From contig JALIGW010000015.1 in the NCBI GenBank assembly GCA_023053685.1, positions 578,501 to 642,500 of the forward strand: a DNA stretch of 64,000 nucleotides, in the 5' to 3' direction. Both the position numbers and the translations under genes were made by a program. This document shows positions 54,769 to 64,000 of this stretch, piece after piece. How positions within the stretch are numbered: position 1 is the stretch's first letter; each line of letters opens with the position of its first letter. The notes beneath the pieces were generated by a model that worked only from the letters and a program-made list of their open reading frames with translations, had not been told where the DNA came from and made no database searches. This DNA comes from Diadophis punctatus similis (Eukaryota > Chordata > Lepidosauria > Squamata > Dipsadidae).

Positions 54769-54880
54769 CAGCGGTGGGTTGCTTCCGGTTCGACCCGGTT
54801 CGGCAAACTGGTAGCGGTGGCGGCGGGAGGCTCTGCCCACCCGCTTGGGATGCTTCTGCGGGATTTAGAACCCACTACTG
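54769..54880. mobile_element. short hAT-like MITE (112 bp)
   Basis: Starts CAGCGGTGGGTTGCTTCCG and ends TTAGAACCCACTACTG, inverted. Related to 59045-59322. Confidence 0.75.
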
Positions 54881-55024
54881 AAGCACATTAAGGTGCCAAG
54901 TTGACAGTTAATCATGCAATCCGAGGCTCACCTAAATGCAGCAGGCAGAATGCAGAGGTGAGCACCGCAAGCAGGCCTTATTTAACGTTAATTAATTTAT
55001 TTAACGTTAACCAATTTAGGTAAT

Positions 55025-55325
55025 AGGGAGCACAATGGCTCAGCTGTTAAAGACGCCGAGCTGGTTCGAGACCTGAGCGCCACGCGATGGAGGGTGAGCT
55101 CCTGTTCCTTGCTCCAGTTCCTGCACACTAGCAGTTTGAAAGCATGCAAATGTAAGTAGATAAATAGGTACCACTTTAGCAGGAAGGCAGCAGAGTTCCG
55201 TGCACCTCGGTGTATAGCCATGCTGGCCCCATGACCGTGGAAGTGTCTGGACACCGCTGGCTCCCTGGGTGAAGAAATGGAGTACCTTGCCATAGTAATG
55301 GACACTACTGGACATTGAAACCTTT
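55025..55325 (+). mobile_element. Sauria-type tRNA SINE (plus)
   Basis: The head gagcacaatggctcagctgt is A-box like. The body has 'agtttgaaagcatgcaaatg', 'aggaaggcagcagagttccg' and 'atgctggccccatgaccgtg'. Diverged relative of 29795-30155, whose sequence appears in the same order. Confidence 0.82.
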
Positions 55326-55589
55326 TGCCTTTAATTTAGCTAATGAATTTTGGGTGCTTTGAGTGAACCCAGCACATTCAGTTAGCAATCAGATTAAGTG
55401 TCTTGTGTAAACGTAGCAATAGGTGGCTAGGAATTGCTTGAGATAGAAAGCTAATGCTTATTCTGCACAGGTGAAGAAGAAATGCTAGCTACATTCATGC
55501 ATTGTTGAGCCCAAAATGTGACTTATCTAGTTTTTGACTTATAAAAGGGGGGATTTAAATAAACGAGAAGGAATGGCATTGACTGATAG

Positions 55590-55708
55590 TGGAGAATATT
55601 TGTAGCTCAGGGTTGAAATGAGGAGTTCTTGGTGTTCTCTGAGCTTGGTGGTTTTACTTGCAGACATTTCATTATCCAACTAGGTAACATCATCAGTGTT
55701 GTACAGAT
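55590..55708 (+). mobile_element. 'GATGATGTTACC' family copy
   Basis: Contains 'aatatttgtagctcagggtt', 'gttctctgagcttggtggtt' and 'taggtaacatcatcagtgtt'. 3' truncated. Confidence 0.75.
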
Positions 55709-56428
55709 CTCATTGACTGTATAGAACAAACTAAAATTCACGCTAATTTAACTTTTTCTTTTTCCATCTTTTCACTTGCCCCTCAAAAACCAAATGCAGC
55801 TTTTGGCTGGAGAAAAACGATGCACCGTTTACTTCATGTCCCATACAAGTGACATATAAGCTTGGTCTTCCTCGTTTATAAAACACGTTTTACGGCTTAT
55901 TGCTATGTGTGAACCATGCCACTCTGGCTTGTTCTACAAACTGTGATTAAAGCAAGCATCAGCTTGGTGTCATTTATGATGCCAGCCATCTAGTAGGATT
56001 TTCTCTTTTCAGTCTCTAGCACACTGAACGACCAAGAATTTCAGGTGTGCGTCTCGGAGTGAACGTGTTTTATGGGACACATTCACTGGAAGATTGGTCA
56101 AGACTCATTCATCATATCCGGTCGTCTCTTTCCATCCTCAAGAACTTTGAGGAGTCTCCAGTTGCTAGGTTTTGCAATCCAGAGCTTGTGCTGTTACCGT
56201 TGGTGATAAATATGCAGAGCAACAAATACATCATCCAGGAGGTGGAACGTAGCCTTCAGCCACGCAGATTAATAGAGGAGGCCGTGGCAGCGGGGGGGGG
56301 GGGAGGGGACGGGTTGGCTTTTGAGAATTGGGCTGCATCGCATTTGGAGAAGAGAAAGGGCATTGTGTTTTCTGTCGAGGCAGTACAAGAGCCACCACGG
56401 GTGGCCCAAATAGAGTTTAATCTTTATA

Positions 56429-56939
56429 CAGGTAGTCCTCAACTTTCAACTATTTGTTTAGTGACCTTTCAAAGTTACGATGGCACTGAAAAATTTTTGA
56501 CTTATGACTGGTTTTCACACGTACGGCTGTTGCAAGATCCCCGTGGTCACGTCAGGGATGAAATCCAGCAGGTTCCTACAGGTTCTGGAGAACCAGTAGC
56601 AGAAATTTTGAGTAGTTCGGAGAACCGGCAAATACCACCTCTGGCTGGCCTCAGAGTGGGGAGGGAATGGAGATTTTGCAGTATCCTTCCCCTGCCACGC
56701 CCACCAAGCCACACCCACCAAGCCACACCCACCAAGCCACGCCCACAGAACCGATAGTAAAAAAAATTGGATTTCTCCACTGGGTCACGTGATCCAAATT
56801 CAGACGCTTGGCAACTGGCGTGTATTTATGACGGTTGCGGTGTCCCAGTGTGTGTGTGTGTGATCCTCTTTTGCGACCTTCTGACAAGCAAAGTCAATGG
56901 GGAAACCAGATTCACTTAACAGCCATATGACTGACTGAC
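56429..56939. mobile_element. pogo/Tigger-like MITE split by a hAT-like MITE
   Basis: The left part 56429-56552 starts caggtagtcctcaactttc. The right part 56783-56939 contains 'gaccttctgacaagcaaagt'. Continuous when 56553-56790 is removed. Confidence 0.85.
56553..56782. mobile_element. hAT-like MITE (230 bp), nested, perfect 8-bp TSD
   Basis: Starts CAGGGATGAAATCC and ends GGATTTCTCCACTG. TSD GGTCACGT at 56545-56552 and 56783-56790, exact. Contains three to four direct 'ccaccaagccacaccca' units. Confidence 0.92.
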
Positions 56940-57275
56940 TTTCTGATCTTTCCCCCTCCCTCGTCTTTTGGCTTGTTCCCCCTTTCTGCTCCCCTTGGAT
57001 GGCCCATCTCTTCTCTTTTTCTCCATCTCCTCCGGCCTTTCTCCCATTCCTGCTTCTGCTGCTGCTGCTTTCCACCCAAGCAGAAGAGGCAGCTGTTTGA
57101 TCTCTCTTTCTCTCCTTCAGCTCCTGGTTCTGTCTGAGTCTTTTTCTACCTCTCCAGGATCCATGCGGTTCCGAAGTGCCAGGCTTGTAAGGAGAAATGC
57201 AGGCGTGGTTAAAAGTTGCTTCCCTTCTCTCTTTCTGTCTCTTGTACCGATGCAGAAATCAAGCAATTACAGCCT

Positions 57276-57278
<3 letters not shown>

Positions 57279-57330
<52 letters not shown>

Positions 57331-57331
57331 T
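57279..57331. repeat. (TTTA)n microsatellite
   Basis: About 13 TTTA units preceding the polypyrimidine tract. Confidence 0.95.
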
Positions 57332-57338
57332 TTTCGAC

Positions 57339-57823
57339 CACTCTCTCTCTCTTTTCTCTCTCTCTTTCTCTTTCTTTCTTTCTCTCTCATTCTCTCTTTT
57401 CTCTCTCTCTTCATTTCTCTCTTTCTCTCTCTCTCTTTCTCTCTCTCTCTTTTCTCTCTCTCTTTTCTCCCTCTCTTTCTTTTTCTTTCTCTCTCTGTTT
57501 TCTCTCTTTCTCTCTTTCTTCCTCTCTTTCTCTTCCTCTCTCTCTCTTCCTCTCTCTCTTTTCTCTCTCTCTCTCTTTCTTTCTCTTTCTCTCTCTCTCT
57601 TCTCTCTCTCTCTTTCTTCATTTCTCTCTCTCTCTCTCTTTCTCTCTTTTCTCCCTCCCTCTCTTTCTTTCTCTTTCTTTCTCTCACTCTTTCTCTTTTT
57701 CTTTTTCTTTTTCTTTTCTCCCCCTCTTTTCTCTCTCTCTCTCTCTATCTCTTTCTCTCTTTTCTCTCTCTCTTTCTCTCTCTTTTCTCCCTCTCTTTTT
57801 TCTCCCTCTCTTTTTTCTCCCTC

Positions 57824-57906
<83 letters not shown>

Positions 57907-58083
57907 CTCTCTCTCTTTCTCTCTCTCTCTTTCTGTTTTCTCTCTCTTTCTCTCTCTTTCTTCCTCTCTCTTCCTCTCTCTCTCTCTCTCTCTTCCTCTC
58001 TCTCTTTCTCTTTCTTTCTCCCTCCCTCCCTCCCTCCCTCCCCCCCTCTCTCTCCCTCCCTCCCTCTCTCTCGTTCTCTCCCA
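57339..58083. repeat. 745-bp almost pure polypyrimidine tract
   Basis: The plus strand is nearly all C and T, as (CT)n, (CTTT)n at 57828-57905 and (CCCT)n at 58018-58040. Very few purines occur. The 270-395 codon ORFs across it are repeat translations. Confidence 0.97.
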
Positions 58084-58790
58084 CCCCCCATGAATCGCAG
58101 TGGCTCACAGTTTTGACTAAGGCTTGCAAAGACTTCATAATAAATAATATATGTTGCGGTGTTCACCAGAACAGCCTTGTAAAGGACTCCAAAGATAACC
58201 AAGCTGTGAGGCATTTGCAAATCCCATCTTCCCTAGGTTTTTCTTTTCTTTTCTTCTTTCTTGAAACCAGTCTTGTGGTCTCCAAAGATGTTCTATCTGG
58301 AGTCGTCGGAAGAAAATACCTTTGTGTGGGATCACGAGGTAGGGAGGAGGTGCGTGCGGCCCATAAAAAAAACCAAAAACCAAAAGTTCTGCATGAATTC
58401 TGATGCTTCTTTTGGCTGTAGGAATGAGCCTTACCAAATCTGGGCTGAAAACATCTGGAAACAGTTTTAATCTGTATCCCCACTGCCATCTCATGGCAAC
58501 TTGGATTCCTGCAGACGACCTCCAACATTCCCAGAAGAAATGCTTTTTAAGAGTCGGAGCTTCCAGATACCAGATCAAATGAACCTATTCTCTTGAAACA
58601 GATGTTCTGTTGAATCCAACCCCAAACACCTGCTTTTTCTGTTCAGCAACAAACCCAAAAACGGATTGCATTCAGACCACCTGTTGACACACAAATGAAT
58701 CAAACCCACTTGAGGGTTAAGTGTTGGGTGACTTGGCCCTGTTGGATATCTCCAAAAGAACTTGCATGTCCACATTTATGACATTTCATT
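58084..58790. other. intergenic, no feature recognised
   Basis: Mixed-composition sequence without identifiable repeats or exons. Confidence 0.4.
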
Positions 58791-58794
58791 ATGT

Positions 58795-58992
58795 TTTGTG
58801 GGGTCCTTGCTGCTCTCTGAGCTTAGTGGTTTTCTTGCAGACCCTTCATGACCCAACTAGGTAACATCATCAGTGCTAGAAGGGAGTGTTTATATTCAGG
58901 TAGTCCTCAATGTACGACCACAACGGAGCCCAAAATTTCTCTTGTTAAGCGAAACATTTGTTAAGTGAATTTTACCCCATTTCACAACCTAG
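58795..58992 (+). mobile_element. 'GATGATGTTACC' family copy followed by a truncated pogo-like MITE
   Basis: 58795-58890 has 'ctctctgagcttagtggttt' and 'taggtaacatcatcagtgct'. 58897-58992 starts caggtagtcctcaatgtacg and stops after 'ttaccccatttcacaacct'. Confidence 0.75.
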
Positions 58993-59044
58993 GGCTAATT
59001 TCTTGCTCTGCACCTCTTGATAACGAGTATGGATTAAGACAGGG

Positions 59045-59322
59045 CAGAGGTGGGTTCCTCCCAGTTCGGACCAGTTCTTTAGAACCGGTAGTAACTTGGC
59101 GGCCTGGGTCACTGGAACCAGTAGCAACCCAGGCCTGCCACGCCACCGAGCCAGTTCTCTCGTTTCAATTTAAATTCATCTTGTTTTTTCTGCATGTGCA
59201 GAAGCTTTTTTTTAATAGTACTGCGCATGTGCAGAGAGTCATTTTCGGGAAGTGATACGCGCAAAACGTGCCCTTCTGTCATGATGCGAACCGGTGGGGA
59301 ACGTACGTAGAACCCACCCCTG
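59045..59322. mobile_element. hAT-like MITE (278 bp) with perfect 8-bp TSD, inserted at the tip of another hAT element
   Basis: Starts CAGAGGTGGGTTCC and ends GAACCCACCCCTG. TSD AGACAGGG at 59037-59044 and 59323-59330. The right TSD overlaps the first five bases (CAGGG) of the next element at 59326. Confidence 0.92.
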
Positions 59323-59325
59323 AGA

Positions 59326-59923
59326 CAGGGGTGTCAAACTCAAGGCCTGGGGACCAGAACCGGCCGGTGGTGTGCTTAAATCTGGCCCGCAAGTCTGCCC
59401 TGGAAACAGCAAAGGACCAGCCCGCAGTGTCTCTGCCAGCGAAAACGGAGCTCAGGAGGGCCGCACTCAGGAGGGCTCCGGTTTCGCTGGCAGAGGGCTA
59501 GCAAAACAAAGTAAAACCAAAACCAAAGGAGAAATGTTTCCCCTTTTGCATTTGAGCATGCAAGAAGGGACGGGAAAGGAGAAAGGGAAAGACAAAGAAA
59601 AAGAAGGGAAGATGGGAAGAGAGCAAGGCAGGAAAAATAAGGAAAGAGGGGAAGGAAGAAGAAAGGAGAATGAAGAGGGAAGGAAAAAGAGAAGGAAGGA
59701 AGGAAGGAAGGAAGGAAGGAAGGAAGGAAGGAAGGAAGGAAGGAAGGAAGGAAGGGAGATTATAAGGAGAGTGAGGGAGGGTCTGAGGGAAGTCCTGCCT
59801 TAGCACCTGGCCACCACAGGTGTCCCTGACACGAGTGACATCGAGCTGGCCATGCCCCCCACCCCCTGGAGGTCAAACACAATCCGGATGCGACCCTCAA
59901 TGAAATCGAGTTTCACACCCCTG
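59326..59923. mobile_element. hAT-like element (598 bp) with internal (AAGG)n
   Basis: Starts CAGGGGTGTCAAACTCAAG and ends GAGTTTCACACCCCTG, inverted. (GGAA)n lies at 59693-59755. No transposase ORF. Flanks gattaaga and gactaagc may be a decayed target duplication. Confidence 0.85.
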
Positions 59924-60590
59924 GACTAAGCCATCATTTGGGGTTTGCACAGAAAATCATAAACTGGTTGCAGTGACTTGGTTTCTGCAATACAGCGGCC
60001 ACAAACGAACCAATCACTGTTCAGTTTAGCATCCACCTGGGCCAAACTCATCTCATCTAGACCATTTCTTTTGGAACAGAGAGTATTAAGGAACCGAACC
60101 ATCCATCCACCCACCGTGCCTTCAGAGGGAAGCGCTTCTCCTCCGCTCTGCTTGCTCCACTGACGTTATTGCCGGTTAGAACTGGCGGGGGGGGGGGGGC
60201 GCGCACATTACCACGAATATCTTAATCTTGCAAAAATGGAGATTAAAAAAAATTTAACCAACTTCCAAAATACCTGTTTTACAATTGCCTTGCGCCTCGT
60301 TGCATTCCTAAGGGGTGTATTAATCGGTGGCAGTTCACAGCAGGCCTTGTCTTATTGCTTAATTACGAAGGGAAAGGACGCTGTGCAAAGAGGTGCGAGT
60401 GGAAATTGTTAATTTTGCAGAACGCTCTTCGATTCAGGGTTCGGTTTCCCCTTCCGCAGCTCTCAAGTCGTCCCTCCAGTTTGCCGTTCTTTCCCCCCCT
60501 TTATGTTCCAGACTTACCTGCCCACCTAAGCGCTAAGCCATCATTTCTGTAATCCCAGTTTGTGCAATAAACCGCCGTGGGCTGGCTTAA
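59924..60590. other. intergenic single-copy segment
   Basis: A G-run lies at 60187-60199. No coding exon. 60205-60420 is AT-rich and repeat-free and might be a conserved non-coding element (inference). Confidence 0.35.
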
Positions 60591-60660
60591 TTTAATTTAA
60601 TTTAATTTATTAAATTTATATGCCGCCCAACTCCCAAAGGACTCTGGGCTTCACACAACA
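60591..60660 (-). mobile_element. retroposon tail (reverse) with (TTTAA)n
   Basis: (TTTAA)n then 'atatgccgcccaactcccaa', the reversed tail of squamate retroposons. Confidence 0.65.
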
Positions 60661-60695
60661 CACGAAGACCATTAACGCTGGCTTACAGTTTGAAG

Positions 60696-60935
60696 CAGGG
60701 ATGAAATGTAGCCGGCTTCCCTCCCGGCTCGGAAGTGTGCGCACCATCACCAGGTCGTGGTTTTGACCCTCTGTGCATGTGCAGAGGGCTTTGCACATGC
60801 GCAGAGAGATAAAACCAGGACGTGACCGACGTCCGAGCGGGTGGGCGTAGCCTCTCGCCACCACCACTACCGGCTCGCCAAACCTCATGCTGCCACCGCT
60901 ACCGGCCCGCGCGAGCCGGCAGCATTTCACCCCTG
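60696..60935. mobile_element. hAT-like MITE (240 bp) with perfect 8-bp TSD
   Basis: Starts CAGGGATGAAATGTAGCC and ends GGCAGCATTTCACCCCTG. TSD GTTTGAAG at 60688-60695 and 60936-60943. It sits 9 bp left of the foldback MITE at 60945. Confidence 0.92.
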
Positions 60936-60944
60936 GTTTGAAGG

Positions 60945-61074
60945 CAGGGCTCTCCAACACAAGCAAGTTTAAAACTTGTGGACTTCAACTCCCAGAATTC
61001 CTCAGCTGCCAGCTGGGGCATTTTGGGATTTGGAAGTCCACAAGTGTTCAAGTTGCCAAGGTTGGAGACCCCTG
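60945..61074. mobile_element. foldback MITE with inverted flanks
   Basis: Starts CAGGGCTCTCC and ends GGAGACCCCTG, arms complementary. The flanks TTTGAAGG and CCTTCAAA are reverse complements of each other, so the palindrome runs past the element ends. Confidence 0.85.
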
Positions 61075-61194
61075 CCTTCAAATGTCAGCCGGAGTTAATG
61101 GTTTTCATGTGTTGTGTGAATTGGATTCATGCCATACAGTAAACCAGAATCAAGCCACCCTAAATACGACTTAGCACGGAGTATGTGCTAGGCC

Positions 61195-61560
61195 AGGGTG
61201 TCTCCATATTTCCAAGTTGAATCTCTCCTTGACCAGCTTCCATCCATTATTCCTTGTCTGGCCTTCAGGGTGCTTTGGAGAATAGCTTGACCCTCTCCTC
61301 TCTGTGGCAGCCCCTTAAATATTGAAACATGGCTATCATGTCTCCCCTGGTCCTTCTCTTCACTAAGACTAGCCATGCCCAGTTCCTGTATCCGTACTTC
61401 ATACTGTATGTTTTAGTCTCCAGTCCCCTAATCATCCTGGTTGCTCTTCTCTGCACTCTTTCTAGAGTCTCAACATCTTTTTTATAGCGTGGTGACCAAA
61501 ACTGGATGCAGTACTCTAGGTGTAGTCTTACTAAGCCTTTATAGCGTGGTATTAGTAGGA
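61195..61560 (-). mobile_element. CR1 LINE fragment with ORF2 C-terminus
   Basis: The minus-strand frame reads RLHLEYCIQFWSPRYKKDVE, then RVQRRATRMIRGLE, the CR1 reverse-transcriptase end. Confidence 0.88.
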
Positions 61561-62315
61561 GGTGACTAGCTGAAATCCCCATTTTAGAAAGATTTATTTT
61601 TTTCCTATGGAAGCCGGGATGTGGATGTTGCACGGATCCTTTCCATAGCTTTGCATTTTTGCCGGGTCTTTTGATTTCCTCGTTCCCAGCCCTGCCTTTT
61701 ACCCCTGGAGGTTTTGATTTTGAAATGGGGAGGGGGAGGCCGATGATCTGTTCTACGTGAAATGTCCAGAGGCACAAAGCATGGATGCCATAGAAACAAA
61801 CAGCATCGCAGCCGATTCGGGCAGCTCTTAAAAGGTCTTCTGTCTTTGTGCCTGCCTTGTCTTCATTTCTTTCCAAGGGGCCTTGGCTTCCTTATGAAAG
61901 ATTTCCCTAAATAGGTAAAATTTGGTGTGTGGGCGTTAAATAAAGGGAAGCAACTTGAAAACCAAGGAGATAAAACGGATACCATTCTGCAAGAGAATAA
62001 AACTTTCTGGAAGCTGAGAACAGCTTCCATTATGCTGTTGAAGGAGAGGCAGAAGATATATAGAGAAAGAAAATTTGTTTAGTACTGGCCCTTATGGTGT
62101 TTTTTTTAGACACCACCTTATACCAAACAAGGAAGGTTATTGCAAAGGAATGCTTAAAAACGCCTTTGTATTCTCTCTCTAGCATCATCAGAGTATCATG
62201 ATAGCTGGTAAAGAGATTCTTACTTTAACGAGTATGTGATCAATTGATGGGGATCTTCTTCAATGATCTCTGGCTCCCAAGACATAGAAAACCTCTTTGC
62301 AGAAAAGGGAAACTT
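61561..62315. other. intergenic, no feature recognised
   Basis: Single-copy-like sequence without exons or clear repeats. Confidence 0.4.
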
Positions 62316-62570
62316 AACAGAATAACGGAGTGGGAAGGGATCTGTGAGGTCTTCTAGTCCAACCCCCTGCTCAGGCAGGAAACCCTACACCACTTCAGAC
62401 AAATGGTTGTCCAATCTCTTCTTTAAAATCTCCAGTGTTGGAGCATCCACAACTTCTGGAGGCAAGTTGTTCCGCTGATTAATTGTTCTCACTGTCAGGA
62501 AATTTCTCTTTAGTTCTAGGTTGCTTCTCTCCTGGATGAGTTTCCATCCATTGCTTGGAAACTCGATGGC
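62316..62570 (-). mobile_element. CR1 LINE 3' fragment (reverse)
   Basis: Contains 'gaggtcttctagtccaaccc', 'gttgtccaatctcttcttta' and 'ctccagtgttggagcatcca'. Confidence 0.9.
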
Positions 62571-62689
62571 AGGGTGACTGAAGCGGAATTCCTTGCTTTT
62601 TGCTGCTGAGCAAATTCACCTACTAAAACTAACTACGGAATTAAAAACGAACTTGTTTTGGGCATGTGTTTAGCAATGTTGCAAACATT

Positions 62690-63002
62690 GTAGAAAATAC
62701 GACTTTAGCAACAGAGTGGTAAATGCGTGGAACTCACTACCTGAAATTGCGGTTTCATCACCAAACCCCCAAAACTTTACCCTTAGACTGTCCACTGTTG
62801 ACCTCACCCGATTCCTAAGAGGTCAGTAAGGGGCGTGCATAAGTGCACCAGCATGCCTACCGTCCCTGTCCTAATGTTCCCTCTTATCAGTACCCATCTT
62901 ATGTATATAAACAATGTTATATCTATGTATATTACCAACATGTACTTGACAAAAATAAATAAATAAATAAATAAAAAAATAAAAAAATAAAAAAATAAAA
63001 AC
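62690..63002 (+). mobile_element. LINE 3' end with (AAAT)n tail
   Basis: Frames near the start read NRVVNAWNSLP-type text with shifts. The sequence ends in (AAAT)n and (AAAAAT)n at 62948-63000. Clade not resolved. Confidence 0.55.
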
Positions 63003-63744
63003 AAACTAACCAAGTTTACCGCCTTGGCCTGAACGGCTGTGCCTCCACTGCTTCTCATTTGATTTTGTAGAGATTTCCCAAAAACAGGCTGGTGTAGCAA
63101 TGAAAACACTGAACCAGGAACCAAAAGATCCAGCTACTGGTCCTCCTTCAACCACTGATGTTCCTGGGTGACTCTAGGTCTTTCTTTTCCCCCCCAGCTG
63201 TAATATTTTCCAGAACTGCTGCTGTGCGGGATAAAATGCACAACGAATCCCTACGGAGACCTCTGTGCATTCTTGGAGGACCGGGCGAGATATAAATCAA
63301 AGAAATTAAACAAAGAAAGTGGGGGAGGAAGGAAAGAAAGGAAAGAAGGAAGAAAGAAAGAAAAGCTATTGATAACGGCGAGAGTATCTGGGTAGCTGTC
63401 ATGCATTCTGTTAGCAGTCTTTCTTCAGGACAGAACGTGTAGAGTGATTAATTGGTACAATTAGCTGATTAATGGCTTGATCACATTTTAAAAATAGTCT
63501 CGATTAATTGGAGTTAGCCATCTGGGCTGTTCCCAGTGTGCTGCTGGGACCAGAACGGCTGGGTAAATGTCTGTTTCTCTTCTCCCCTTATTCTCTCCAC
63601 CGAGCCTCCTTTCGATTCCTGGAGGGTACGGCTGGATTCTCCCAATTTGGAGAAGAAGACGCAAGAGCAGACACAATTCAACTTTGTAGAGAAGGGGTGT
63701 TCTGCTCCATGGCAGCCCAGTCCTGGAAGGAAAAAAAGAAACAT
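63003..63744. other. intergenic; TAAT-rich single-copy segment 63400-63530
   Basis: A decayed SINE family C-like piece lies near 63120-63320. 63400-63530 has several ATTAAT/TAATTG motifs (tgattaattggtac, gctgattaatggct, cgattaattggag) and no repeat identity, so could be a homeodomain-bound element. Inference only. Confidence 0.35.
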
Positions 63745-63890
63745 AGGAAGAAGAGATTGGACAACCATTTGTCTGAAATGGTACAGGGTTTCTTGCTTGG
63801 GTAGGGGGTCTGACTAGAACAGGGGTCTTCAACCAACTAGAAGACCTCCAAGGTCTCTTCCAACTCTGTTATTCTATATTCTATTCCAGT
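63745..63890 (+). mobile_element. CR1 LINE 3' end (plus)
   Basis: Contains 'agattggacaaccatttgtc', 'ctagaagacctccaaggtct' and 'tccaactctgttattctata'. A short 'caggggtcttcaacc' hAT-type scrap interrupts it near 63820. Confidence 0.85.
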
Positions 63891-64000
63891 TCCAAATTCA
63901 GTGTTCATGGGAATTAGCAATAGTTATCCAGAGGTGGAGAAAGGGTTTAGGTTTAAGCTAAGCCATCATTTCTTACGGAGCAATCCAGGATCGTTTGGGG

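Noticed and set aside
56047..56757. 236-codon ORF
   Set aside because: The second half runs through pogo-like and hAT-like MITEs. The first 90 codons show no family resemblance and no flanking splice structure I trust.
57216..58403. 395-codon plus-strand ORF and its overlapping frames
   Set aside because: Translation of the polypyrimidine tract (Ser/Leu/Phe only). No domain.

Overview
The window is vertebrate nuclear DNA from a squamate reptile, most likely a snake. The repeat content shows this: long GATA arrays of the banded-krait (Bkm) type, CR1 LINE tails carrying AATAG/CTCTT microsatellites, a Bov-B LINE fragment, Sauria-type tRNA SINEs and many short hAT-like and pogo-like MITEs. Coding exons are small and far apart, and every intron is packed with retroposons and simple repeats. 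Almost all the long open reading frames are translations of simple repeats and are not genes.

Three protein genes were rebuilt by reading splice sites and matching translations to remembered families. (1) HEATR3 (minus strand, 730-2568): exons 1 and 2 only; the gene runs off the left edge. (2) CNEP1R1 (minus strand, 12777 to 7457): all six coding exons, 125 codons plus stop, with a 3' UTR of about 1.9 kb down to about 5.55 kb. (3) An NCOA5-like gene (plus strand, 17035-35507): ten coding exons that join in frame to about 420 residues, behind a CpG-rich promoter and a non-coding first exon at about 13.56-13.99 kb. CNEP1R1 and the NCOA5-like gene are divergently transcribed, with their 5' ends about 1 kb apart. 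The pairing of HEATR3 and CNEP1R1 agrees with the vertebrate order I remember. The NCOA5-like gene lacks the Arg/Asp-rich N-terminus of NCOA5 and looks like a separate paralogue; I do not recall one at this place in mammals.

Layout: 1-0.25 kb L1-like fragment; 0.7-2.8 kb HEATR3 5' end, with a 480-bp palindrome in intron 1; 2.8-3.9 kb minisatellite; 3.9-5.5 kb intergenic; 5.5-13.0 kb CNEP1R1, with a 1.6-kb GATA array in intron 1; 13.0-13.4 kb polypyrimidine tracts between the two promoters; 13.5-35.8 kb NCOA5-like gene, whose introns hold MITEs, SINEs, an L2-like LINE, LTRs and a 67-bp minisatellite; 36-64 kb no recognisable gene. This last part is a repeat-rich desert with solo LTRs, a mariner fragment, nested hAT elements, a second 67-bp minisatellite, a 750-bp polypyrimidine tract, and a few AT-rich single-copy islands that could be conserved non-coding elements.

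Functionally the genes are unrelated housekeeping or regulatory loci: ribosomal-protein import (HEATR3), lipin phosphatase control at the nuclear envelope (CNEP1R1) and a putative nuclear-receptor coregulator or RNA-associated protein (NCOA5-like). Family assignments come from memory of the protein families, with no database search.
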